A stretch of 64,000 nucleotides of DNA, taken from contig JADJJE010000005.1 of NCBI GenBank assembly GCA_016706685.1, positions 124,001-188,000 on the forward strand, given 5' to 3'. This DNA is from Sandaracinaceae bacterium. Its GTDB lineage: Bacteria > Myxococcota_A > Polyangia > Polyangiales > Houyiibacteriaceae. Of the stretch, positions 18,485 through 27,990 are shown in pieces; the stretch's first letter is position 1, and every line of letters starts with the position of its first letter. A program made the translations under genes and the position numbers. Under the pieces are notes generated by a model. It searched no databases and was not told the DNA's origin. It saw nothing but the letters and a program-made list of their open reading frames with translations.

Positions 18485-19599
18485 GCGGACACCTCGAAGC
18501 GAGCGCGGACGGCGTGATCGACGAGCGTGGGCAGGAAGTCTTGGGCGTGCTGGAGCGAGAGGCCAGAACCTTCGAGCGCTCGGTCGAGTCGGGCCGTGCT
18601 GAAGCGCTTCGGCGCCGAGAGGTGCCGCGTGAACGTCTGCAAGTTCTCGAGCACCGAACGCAGCCGCGGATTCCCGACCTGCTCGATCGTGTCCACGAAG
18701 TCGCGGAAGACCTCGGGCGTCACCACCACCGGCGCCGGATAACCGTGCGCACGAAACGCTGGGTCGAGCGCGGCGAAGCGCGCCATCACGAGCGGCATGA
18801 TCGCACCGAGCGGGAGCGAGCGGTGAGGCCCTGCGCACACGTGGAACGTCTCACCCGCTCGAAAGCCGTCGCGCATGAGCCAGGTGATCGCGTCCGCGGC
18901 GAAGTCCACGGGAACGAAGTCCACAGGCTGCGAAGGGTCCCCCGGTAGCATCGCGAGCAGCCCGTGCTGCGCGAGCTTGAAGACCCGGTAGGGACCGTCG
19001 AACGTACCGATGACACCGTCAGTCTGTCGCCCGACGACGATCCCGAGCCGCAGGATGCTCACGGGCAGCGAGCGCGAGGCGTCGCGAACGAGCGCTTCGG
19101 CGAACGCCTTGCTCCGCTCGTACTCGGTGAAGAACGGACCCTCGACACCGCACGCGTCCTCGGCGATCTCCCCGGTCCGCCCACCGGCGACGAACGCAGT
19201 GCCCAGGTAGCCGAAGCGCGGGTTGTGGACGCAGAGGCGCGCGAGCTCGAGCACGTGTGCCGTGCCCTTCACGTTGACCCGCCCGGCGTCCTCGCGGCTC
19301 TGCCGAAACCCGGTGTCCGCCGCCGCGTGCAGTATCATCGTGACGTCCCGCGTGAGCTGGGCGTACGTGCCCTCGTCGATGCCGAGCCGGGGCGACGTCA
19401 CGTCCCCAGGCACGGCGTTGATCTCGCAGCGTGCGTCGCCGACGTGGCTGCGCACCCGCATGAGCTTTGCACGGACCTCGAGGGCGTCGCCCCGGAGGAG
19501 CAACACGATTCGCGCTCTGCCGGTGCACGCCCGTGCGACCGAGCGCACGAGTTCACGTCCGACGATCCCATGACTGCCCGTGATGAAGATGGTCTCCAT
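18481..19599 (-). CDS. Thioester-reductase-like extended SDR
   Basis: A 372-aa NAD(P)-dependent protein of the NAD_binding_4 (male sterility / thioester reductase) group. The nucleotide loop is TGSHGIVGREL at residues 7-17, the mid-domain block is ILHAAADTGFRQS, and the catalytic pair is Tyr160-x-x-x-Lys164 (YERSK). These enzymes reduce acyl-CoA or carrier-bound acyl groups to aldehydes or alcohols, often to release the product, which fits the operon. It begins 4 bp after the KAS III-like gene and overlaps the BtaA-like gene by 4 bp. Confidence 0.82.
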   Translation of the reverse strand: METIFITGSHGIVGRELVRSVARACTGRARIVLLLRGDALEVRAKLMRVRSHVGDARCEINAVPGDVTSPRLGIDEGTYAQLTRDVTMILHAAADTGFRQSREDAGRVNVKGTAHVLELARLCVHNPRFGYLGTAFVAGGRTGEIAEDACGVEGPFFTEYERSKAFAEALVRDASRSLPVSILRLGIVVGRQTDGVIGTFDGPYRVFKLAQHGLLAMLPGDPSQPVDFVPVDFAADAITWLMRDGFRAGETFHVCAGPHRSLPLGAIMPLVMARFAALDPAFRAHGYPAPVVVTPEVFRDFVDTIEQVGNPRLRSVLENLQTFTRHLSAPKRFSTARLDRALEGSGLSLQHAQDFLPTLVDHAVRARFEVSA

Positions 19600-19603
19600 G
19601 GCG

Positions 19604-20587
19604 TCATGCCTCCACGATCGTGCAGCTGAAGTGCGCGCCGAAGCCGGTCACGAACAACGCGACCTTGTCGCCCGGGCGGATTCGCCCTCGAGAGACCGCG
19701 TCGACATAGTTGATCACGTTGTCCGACGCGACGACGTGCCCGATGCGCGCCACGTTATCGAGAAAGACCTTCGCGTGATCGATCTCGAGGATGCGGCTCA
19801 GGATCTCCCAGCTCCGCACGCTGAAGTTGTGCGGGACGAAGCAGTGGATGTCTCCGATCGACAGCCCTGCGCTCGCGACCGCCTCGTACACCGCTTGGCG
19901 CGCGAGCGGGAAGTAGGCGGCGACCAACGCGTCGTGCCGCGACTCTCCGTCCCAATACGTGCCACGTGTGATCTGACTGGTGCCGAGGATGCGGCCGCGC
20001 GGCTCGTCGCGACGCACGATGGCGGCACATGCGCCGTCCGACATGATGTTGAAGACGACCTCGCGGTTCGCATGTTCCGGAAACTTGTCGGCGGCCACGC
20101 AGAGGATGCTGTCGAGGCCGGGCTCTGCGACGAGGAGCGCGCGCGCGATCCTGAGACAGCCGTGGAATGCATTGCACGCGAGCTGGGACACGCCGATCAC
20201 GGCTGCGTGCGGCAGCCCGAGCTCAGCCTGGAGACGCGTACCGGGGAAACGAAAGAGCGGGAGCGGGTTGCGCTCGAGTTCCGCGTGCTGCTCGGCGCTC
20301 ACCTCGATGACCGAGCTCGTCGCGAGCGCGCCGCCGTAGAGGATCAGGCTCACCCGACCGAGGTCCACGTCCGACCGGCGCTGGAGGTCGGCGATGGCGC
20401 TGCGGGCCATCTCCACCGTGGTCATCGAGCCAGCCACGTGCACCTGGGCGTAGCCGAGGCCGCGGAGCTGCTCGGGGCGGGTCGTGGTTCGGCCGCTGGC
20501 GTGTAGCGTCTCCACCGTCTCGGTGCGCGGAGGGAGGTAGTATCCGAGCGCTTGGATGCCGACAGCGAGGGCAGGAGTCATGGCCAT
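19604..20587 (-). CDS. KAS III-like condensing enzyme or acyltransferase
   Basis: A 327-aa thiolase-fold protein of the 3-oxoacyl-ACP synthase III type. The nucleophile is Cys138 in SQLACNAFHG and the catalytic His is His253 in CFVPHNFS. The third residue, Asn in FabH (GNTSAASIP), is replaced: the aligned segment reads RIGHVVASDN with His284. This change occurs in KAS III relatives that do not carry out standard decarboxylative condensation, so C-, N- or O-acyl transfer is possible. Starts at 20587 and 20581 are both ATG. It is the first gene of the operon, just behind the sigma-54 promoter match. Confidence 0.82.
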   Translation of the reverse strand: MAMTPALAVGIQALGYYLPPRTETVETLHASGRTTTRPEQLRGLGYAQVHVAGSMTTVEMARSAIADLQRRSDVDLGRVSLILYGGALATSSVIEVSAEQHAELERNPLPLFRFPGTRLQAELGLPHAAVIGVSQLACNAFHGCLRIARALLVAEPGLDSILCVAADKFPEHANREVVFNIMSDGACAAIVRRDEPRGRILGTSQITRGTYWDGESRHDALVAAYFPLARQAVYEAVASAGLSIGDIHCFVPHNFSVRSWEILSRILEIDHAKVFLDNVARIGHVVASDNVINYVDAVSRGRIRPGDKVALFVTGFGAHFSCTIVEA

Positions 20588-20594
20588 CACCGTG

Positions 20595-20610
20595 TGCACC
20601 GGTCGTGCCA
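20595..20610 (-). promoter_or_regulatory. Sigma-54 promoter (-24/-12) of the carrier-protein operon
   Basis: Read on the minus strand the site is TGGCACGACCGGTGCA. It has the invariant GG and GC ten bases apart and matches TGGCACG-N4-TTGCA at every position but one. It points into the KAS III-like gene. The predicted transcription start (near 20584) is within a few bases of the two candidate ATGs, so the transcript would be almost leaderless, or the true start is at 20581. An NtrC-type activator is encoded on the same strand just upstream. Confidence 0.62.
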
Positions 20611-20676
20611 ACCGCGGCTCGTGCTTCGCTTCGGCGCTCCGGGAGGGGCCTCCGAGATGGTGAGGCTGTCCAGGTG

Positions 20677-20710
20677 GCAACGCGCTGCACGCATGTGCGC
20701 ACCGCGTTGC
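20677..20710. promoter_or_regulatory. Dyad upstream of the sigma-54 promoter, candidate activator-binding site
   Basis: Outer arms GCAACGCG (20677-20684) and CGCGTTGC (20703-20710) are perfect inverted copies; inward the symmetry continues, with 14 of 17 positions pairing in all. The centre lies about 85 bp upstream of the -24 element, the usual place for an enhancer site of NtrC-family activators. It sits in the 129-bp gap between the kinase stop and the operon start. Assignment as an enhancer is inference. Confidence 0.55.
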
Positions 20711-20716
20711 ACACGT

Positions 20717-22229
20717 TCACATGTGAGCGGGAGCTCGCGGCACGAGCATGGTCACGGTGGTCCCCGCGCCTCGGCGGCTGGTGAGGACGACGGTCCCTCC
20801 GTGGGCTTCGACCACGCGCTTCACGAACGGGAGCCCGGAGCCCGCTCCCGTTGGGCTTGGTGGTAAAGAGCTCCTCCCACGCGTGCTCGCGCTCGCGCGG
20901 GTCCATGCCGATGCCGTCGTCGGTGACGCTGATGCGCAGCGCGTCCCGGTCGTCTTTGGAGCGCGCGACCCGCACGATGATCGTGCCTCCGGCACGCAGG
21001 GCTTCGATGGAATTGGCGACCACGTTTTCGAGCGCGGCCGTGAACAGGTCCACGTCCAGCTCGCACGCGGGCAAGTCCGGCTCGAGCTCGACGTCCATAC
21101 GCGCCCCGGGCGGCAAGATGGGCTCCTTCGAGCGCGCAATGCTGGTCACGATGGAAGGAACATCCGCAGTGGTCATGGACAGTTCGAGCGCGTCGACGCG
21201 GCTGTAGCGCGTCACCAGCGCAGCGAGACGGTCGCTCTCTTCGGCAAGGATCTCGAGCAGCTCGGTCTGGTCGTCGATGGAACGTCCGCGGGCACGCTCC
21301 TCGAGCAGGACCTGCGCGGCGCCCTTGATCGCCGCCAGGGGGTTCTTGAGGTCGTGGGCCATCTGGCCCGCCATGCGCCCGAGCACCAAGAGGCGCTCTC
21401 TCCGTGCACGCTCGCGCCCAGCGGCGAGCACGAAGCTCCGGACGGCCACGGTGAGCGCGACGGTGACCACGACGAGGGCCACGACGAGCACAGCATGGCG
21501 CGCCGCCAGCAGCCGGAAGACGGCGACGTAGGCGATGGCGAAGAGCGTGGCGAGCGTGAGCGCGTAGAGCACGGACATACGACTCGGACCCTGCTCGAAG
21601 AGCTGGAAGCGCAGCGCCGTCACCGCCAGCAGGGCCATGGTCACCAGCATGGGCGGGATGGGCAGCACGAAGGCGTCGAGCACCTCTGCAGCGCCTAGCG
21701 CGGCTCCGACGAGCGCCGCCGCGATGACGAGTCGGACGCGGATCTGCTCCTTCGCTTCCGCCTGCTCGCGCGCATGCTGCACGAGCAGATAGAGGCCGAG
21801 CGACATCGAGACGAACATGAGCGCGCTCTGGATCTCTCCGCGGAGCGCCGAGCGTGCGAAGTCCCGTCCCCACTCCGTGAACGCAGCGGATGCGCATGCC
21901 ATCCCGAGCGCACCGGACGCGAGCGTGACCACGATGAGGACGCGCCGATGCTTTCGACGCGTCCCCGTGAACGCGAGGATGAAGTGGAGCGCCGCGGGCG
22001 TGGTCATGGGGGCGAGGGTGAGGTCCACGACCCGAAACCAGGGCACGCGCGAGACGCGATACGCCCACTCTGCGAACCCCCAGGCGAAGAGCACGAGGCA
22101 CAGGATTGCGAGCGGCAGCGCGAGCACGCTCTTGCGCACGCGGGCTAGGGCCAGCGACGCGAGCCCGAACTCGGCCACCCACGTCACGAGTCTCAACCAC
22201 TCGTGCAGCGCTGTGGCGACTTCCGCCAT
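20717..22229 (-). pseudogene. Membrane histidine kinase with an apparent one-base frameshift
   Basis: An N-terminal region with about seven hydrophobic segments (for example LALPLAILCLVLFAWGFAEW) is followed by a HisKA/HATPase core: MAGQMAHDLKNPLAAIKGAA (phospho-acceptor His), ENVVANSIEAL (N box) and VTDDGIGMD (G1). The frame then breaks at about 20834-20838. Removing one base restores SGLGLPFVKRVVEAHGGTV and the natural end at 20717. As written, the G2 box would be lost and the chain would run on into unrelated sequence. This may be a sequencing error or a real mutation. The start is 4 bp after the NtrC-type regulator, so the two are a pair. Confidence 0.8.
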
Positions 22230-22233
22230 GGCT

Positions 22234-23637
<1,404 letters not shown>

Positions 23638-23722
23638 GCCGGGCCCATGCTATCCCGCTGCCGTGCGCAGATGAAGCGCGGTCACGAGAGCATCATCCAG
23701 AAGCAGACGATGTACGGAAAGT

Positions 23723-24739
23723 TCACACACCAAGCGTCTGCACGACATAGCCGCTCGCTTCGAGCGCCTGGTGCTGCTCTCGAGCAGGGATGACGTCCTC
23801 GAGGCGGCGCGCGCTGGACGACGACTGGCCGACGAGCCGCGCTGCCGCCCACACTGCGGGCAGCGCCGGCACGTCGAGACCGCGGCGCGCAGCGTGGATC
23901 TCCATGACCTCGGGCGGACCGACACGCCGGTGACGCTCGAGGCGCAGGCTGCCGGCTTCGCCGCCCAAGAAGGAGGTGAGAGTCGCCACCCGCGCGACGG
24001 GACCAGCGAGCGCGAGCAGGAGCCAGCCAGGCACCCACGGGGTCACCCAGCTGAGGGCAGACAGCGCCCACACCAGCGCGCCGCGGTCGAAGCCGGACCA
24101 AAAGCGCACCGGGCAGCCGAGCCCGAGGTCGGGGCAAGGGAATCGCCCATAACGGCGCCGCACACCTGACCCGAGGGTGCGCGTCGTCATGCTGCGGAAG
24201 GCACGTGCCGCAGGGTCTTCGGGCAAGGCGCGACCGAGCGGCCGGAGCAGACTATGGAGTAGGCCGCGTGAGGGACGGTGGCGCGAGCCCATCGACAGCA
24301 AGACCTCCACGCGCTCCGTCTGTTCGCCGGGGGGCGCGCTCGCCACCATGGCGCCCAGCAGAGAGGCCGCGAGCGCCGGCACGGTGGAGCACCCCGAGAG
24401 CACCGCGCACGGGCTGTGCTTCCCGGCGCGGGCCACTCGCTCGATGAACTCGGGGCGCTCGCTGAGGTCCACGAAGTGGGCGTGCGCCTTCGCGCACGCC
24501 TGCACCCACGCGCTCGGGTCGTGCTCGTAGGGGCCCACCACGTCGATCACGACGTCACCTGCGCCCAGCAGCCCAACGGGGGGCGGCCGGGAGACGTCGA
24601 GGGCCACGCTTCCCCCGCGCCCGCGCCGCGAGGCACCCACGCACGGCACGTGGGGCGCGAGCACGCTCAGGAGCCGCACCACGCGAGAGCCCAGCTCACC
24701 TGTGGCCCCCAGCACCAGCACCTGCGCTTGCCGCGTCAT
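23723..24739 (-). CDS. Saccharopine-dehydrogenase-like NAD(P)-binding protein
   Basis: A 338-aa protein with an N-terminal Rossmann loop (VLVLGATGELGSRVVRLL) and the pattern of the saccharopine dehydrogenase / trans-acting enoyl reductase group (VIDVVGPYEHDPSAWVQACAKAHAHFVDLSE). A hydrophobic stretch near residues 228-252 (ALSALSWVTPWVPGWLLLAL) suggests membrane contact, as in related lipid-modifying reductases. It is the last gene of a three-gene operon with the desaturase and the flavoprotein. The substrate is unknown. Confidence 0.72.
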   Translation of the reverse strand: MTRQAQVLVLGATGELGSRVVRLLSVLAPHVPCVGASRRGRGGSVALDVSRPPPVGLLGAGDVVIDVVGPYEHDPSAWVQACAKAHAHFVDLSERPEFIERVARAGKHSPCAVLSGCSTVPALAASLLGAMVASAPPGEQTERVEVLLSMGSRHRPSRGLLHSLLRPLGRALPEDPAARAFRSMTTRTLGSGVRRRYGRFPCPDLGLGCPVRFWSGFDRGALVWALSALSWVTPWVPGWLLLALAGPVARVATLTSFLGGEAGSLRLERHRRVGPPEVMEIHAARRGLDVPALPAVWAAARLVGQSSSSARRLEDVIPAREQHQALEASGYVVQTLGV

Positions 24740-24746
24740 GGTCGCC

Positions 24747-25541
24747 TCAGAACACGCGCCGCGTGGACAGCTCGGGGGCCCGCTGGTCCAGGCGCCGCGC
24801 CAGCTCCGGCAGGCGGTAGGTGGGCACCCGTGGAAACAGGTGGTGCTCCACGTGGTAGAACATGTTGAAGGTCAGCACGCTCTTCACGCGGCCCCGAATG
24901 GTGCGCGCGATGTAGTGCGAGCGATCGCAGTCGTGGTGCACCGTCCACACGGCGAAGAACGCGGTCAGGCACTGGCCCACCAGCATGACCCCCAGGTGGA
25001 AGCGCAGCAGCGGCAGGGTCAGCGCGAGGGCGAGCGCCACCAGCGCGAGCCACAGGCCGAGCTCCAGCGCGAGGAAGCGGCGCACGCGCGGGCCACCGTG
25101 CAAGAACGCGTGGCGGTGCAGCAGCCAGGGGAAGTAGGGCCCGTAGAGCAGGGCCTTGTGGGCTGGCAGCCGCGCGCCGAAGGCCTCCACGTCCTCGTCG
25201 TCCATGCAGTGCGCGTGGTGGCGCAGGTGGTTGAACTGGATGGCGTGCATGGCGGCGCCCATCAGGACGCTCATGACCACCAGCACCACGTCGTGCCCGG
25301 CGCGCGAGAGCCCCAGGTTCCGGTGGAAGGCGTCGTGTACGAGGCGCAGGCCCACCAGGAAGAACACGAAGGCGAGTCCGAGCGAAGCGAGCCACCAGCC
25401 GCGCGCCGCGCAGGCCCAGGAGCCCAACACGAAGGGCACCCCCATGAGCAGCTCGAGGGCGGTCTGCGCCGCGCCCATGCCGTGCAGGTCGCGGTGCTCG
25501 GTGGCCCGCACACGCGGGTCGTGGAGGATCTCGAGGCTCAT
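24747..25541 (-). CDS. Membrane fatty-acid desaturase / hydroxylase family protein
   Basis: A 264-aa integral membrane protein with the histidine boxes of the di-iron membrane desaturase superfamily: HDAFH (69-73), HLRHHAH (105-111), HHDCDRSH and HVEHHLFP. Four or more hydrophobic spans alternate with them. The family introduces double bonds or hydroxyl groups into lipids or carotenoids. Its start overlaps the stop of the flavoprotein gene by 4 bp, and the reductase-like gene follows 7 bp downstream, so the three act together. The substrate is unknown. Confidence 0.82.
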   Translation of the reverse strand: MSLEILHDPRVRATEHRDLHGMGAAQTALELLMGVPFVLGSWACAARGWWLASLGLAFVFFLVGLRLVHDAFHRNLGLSRAGHDVVLVVMSVLMGAAMHAIQFNHLRHHAHCMDDEDVEAFGARLPAHKALLYGPYFPWLLHRHAFLHGGPRVRRFLALELGLWLALVALALALTLPLLRFHLGVMLVGQCLTAFFAVWTVHHDCDRSHYIARTIRGRVKSVLTFNMFYHVEHHLFPRVPTYRLPELARRLDQRAPELSTRRVF

Positions 25542-26857
25542 GGCTCCGTGCTCCCCGTGAGCAGCGGTGACCGCGGCGACCGACCCAGCAGGCGGCGGCT
25601 GCGCATGTCCAGGCGCTGGGCGTAGCGGGGGATGAGCCAGTCCAGCCCCTGATGCAGCTTGGCGAGGAGCCGCACCCCCAGCGCGGAGCTGGCCCAGCCG
25701 CGCGCGTGCAAGTGGTTGAGGTTGAAGTTGGGCACCAAGATGGACAGCACGTTCCACGCGAGCCCCATGCCCTTGCGGATGGAGGACCGGTACCACACGT
25801 GCTCCACGAGCGTGTTGGTGGTGCGCGCGTGCATGCGCAGCTTGCGCTCGAGGCGCGCAGCGAGGTCCACGTCGCCCGTGCGGATGGAGCGCGCGGCCGC
25901 AAGGCCACTGCGCAGCGCGAACGTCACGCCGCCCGACAGGATGGGGTCGATGACCGCCGCCGCCTCGCCCAGCAGCCACCAGTTGGGACCGCGCAGGCGC
26001 GTACTCACGTCGTCTTGGTAGGTGCAGGCGTGCGCGCTCGCCTGCTCGGCCCACTCGAGGGTCAGCCAGCGCAGCTGCTCGTGTCGGTGCGCGCGCGCCA
26101 GCAGCGCCACTGCCAGATCCGCTCGCTCGCGCCGGAGCAGCGCCACCTCGCGCGCCAAGAGCGCCACGCCCACGTCCACGCGCGTAGCGCCGAGGTGGAT
26201 GCCCCAGCACCAGCGGACGAAGTCACCCTGGTCATCGAGGAAGATCTGGGTGCCGAGCTGGTCATACTCGTGCGGCGCACGCGCGGAGAACGCGACCTTG
26301 CGCTCGCCGAAGGGCTCCGTGGTGACGTGGAGCGCACGCCCGAGCACGCGCGTGCGGCCGCTGGCGTCCAGGTAGTACCCCGCCTCCACGCGCTCGCCCT
26401 GCGCCAGGAGCAGGCCCAGCACCCGGTCACCATCGCACTCCACGCGCTGCACGCGGTCCTCGATGAACTCGACGCCGACGCCGCACGCGATGCCCTCGAG
26501 CGCGGCGCGCGTGACCGCCATGTCCACGTGCGCAGTGGGCTGGTCGCGCCCCACCAAGCGCATCAGCGCGCGGTAGAACCACGCGAAGCCGATGGTCATG
26601 CGCGCCCGCGTGGGGGCATAGCTGGCCACCGCGCCCCGCTTCCACGTGGCGTCGTCCGCGCGCACCAGCGCCCCGAGGTCGAGCCCCACCTGACGGAGCA
26701 AGCGGTTCGACTCCCAGTCCAGGCTCTCGCCATACGTGGCGTGCACGCCGGCGGGCCGGATCACCACCACGCGCCGCCCCGCTCGCGCGAGGTCGATGGT
26801 TGTCGCGAGTCCATCCAGGCCCGAGCCCACCACGGCCACGTCCCACGGCGCCGTCAT
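25538..26857 (-). CDS. FAD-dependent oxidoreductase, flavin halogenase / geranylgeranyl reductase-like
   Basis: A 439-aa flavoprotein. The FAD loop is VVGSGLDGLATTIDLA, and the distal FAD motif is LLGEAAAVIDPILSGGVTFALRSG, typical of flavin-dependent halogenases and geranylgeranyl-reductase-like proteins. A segment WCWGIH at residues 216-221 resembles the WxWxIP halogenase motif with His in place of Pro. Whether it halogenates, hydroxylates or reduces cannot be decided. First gene of the operon with the desaturase; about 250 bp of non-coding DNA (26858-27107) lie upstream, with nothing recognised. Confidence 0.78.
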   Translation of the reverse strand: MTAPWDVAVVGSGLDGLATTIDLARAGRRVVVIRPAGVHATYGESLDWESNRLLRQVGLDLGALVRADDATWKRGAVASYAPTRARMTIGFAWFYRALMRLVGRDQPTAHVDMAVTRAALEGIACGVGVEFIEDRVQRVECDGDRVLGLLLAQGERVEAGYYLDASGRTRVLGRALHVTTEPFGERKVAFSARAPHEYDQLGTQIFLDDQGDFVRWCWGIHLGATRVDVGVALLAREVALLRRERADLAVALLARAHRHEQLRWLTLEWAEQASAHACTYQDDVSTRLRGPNWWLLGEAAAVIDPILSGGVTFALRSGLAAARSIRTGDVDLAARLERKLRMHARTTNTLVEHVWYRSSIRKGMGLAWNVLSILVPNFNLNHLHARGWASSALGVRLLAKLHQGLDWLIPRYAQRLDMRSRRLLGRSPRSPLLTGSTEP

Positions 26858-27107
26858 GGCAGCTCCGCGGTGAACGCGCGCTGTGTGGCGCTCGCGACCC
26901 GAGGTCGCGGTGGGGTGTTCGGTTCGTGCGTGGGCAGCACCTGCTGGAGGATGCCACGAACCGTGGGCAAGGCTGTGAGCTTGGAGCCTCCCCCTTGGCC
27001 CGGCTTCGACTAATCATTGATGACTCCCGCAGGACCGACGACACACCGATCCGGCTCCACGCACCAGCCTCCCGTCCGAGGCAGGGGGCGTCGGAGCGCT
27101 GCGGGTT

Positions 27108-27899
27108 GTGCCGAGGACAAATGGCGCCCAATGTAGCGCGGCTGACGATCGACCGCTTCCGAACGGGAACCGAGTATTGCCACTCAAAAACCTAACGGCT
27201 ACGCAGGTCATCTCACGATTGTTGCTGATCTTCGGCGTCGTTGAGTTCTCCACGATGTGGGTCCTCGGTGCGGTGGAGAGGTTCCCGCCTCTGACCGGGG
27301 CGCTGATCGACACCGCCCTGTTGACGCTCGTGTCGGCGCCCTTGATCCACATCTGGGTGATCAAGCCCTTCATCCATGCACGCGACCAGGCGCTCGAGCA
27401 GATTCGGCACACCGCGAACACCGACCCGCTGACCCAGCTCGCGAACCGCCGCTTCCTCTCGACGCAACCCACACACGCCAACAGCGCCCTGCTCCTGCTG
27501 GACCTGGACGGGTTCAAGCCGATCAACGACACCCACGGCCACGACGCCGGTGACGCCGTGCTCGTGGAGATCGCCAGTAGGATCTCGTCGCTCGTTCGCG
27601 CAGGAGACTTAGCGGTGCGCATGGGCGGCGATGAGTTCCTGATCGTGATTCGAGGCCTCGAACCGGCTCACGCAAGTGAGAACACGTTGCTGATCGCCAA
27701 CAAGCAGATCGCCACCGTCAGTGAGCCTCTCCGCTTTGGCGAGCAGTCCCTAAGGGTCGGTGGGAGCGTCGGCGCTCGCGTGATCACGAGCGCCGCGCAG
27801 CCATTCAGTGAGGCGCTGACGGAGGCAGACCGAGCGCTCTATCAAGCCAAGAACGCCGGGCGGGGCCGGGTGGTGCTCTTCTCTTCTCGTTCGGAGTGA
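27108..27899 (+). CDS. Membrane-anchored diguanylate cyclase (GGDEF)
   Basis: A 263-aa protein with two predicted membrane helices (ISRLLLIFGVVEFSTMWVLG and IDTALLTLVSAPLIHIWVI) and a C-terminal GGDEF domain. The active site is MGGDEFLIV, and an inhibitory RxxD site (RAGD) lies five residues before it, so the enzyme should make cyclic di-GMP and be feedback-inhibited. The start is GTG at 27108; a shorter form starting nearer the first helix is possible. The first 100 bases are less GC-rich than their surroundings. Confidence 0.85.
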   Translation: MPRTNGAQCSAADDRPLPNGNRVLPLKNLTATQVISRLLLIFGVVEFSTMWVLGAVERFPPLTGALIDTALLTLVSAPLIHIWVIKPFIHARDQALEQIRHTANTDPLTQLANRRFLSTQPTHANSALLLLDLDGFKPINDTHGHDAGDAVLVEIASRISSLVRAGDLAVRMGGDEFLIVIRGLEPAHASENTLLIANKQIATVSEPLRFGEQSLRVGGSVGARVITSAAQPFSEALTEADRALYQAKNAGRGRVVLFSSRSE

Positions 27900-27990
27900 A
27901 CCGGGGGCCCCGTCTGGGCCCGTCGCGCCACGCGCCCCAACACATCCCGGCGTTCTGCGAGGCCTGTTCCGCCGCCAACTCGGCGCCGCC

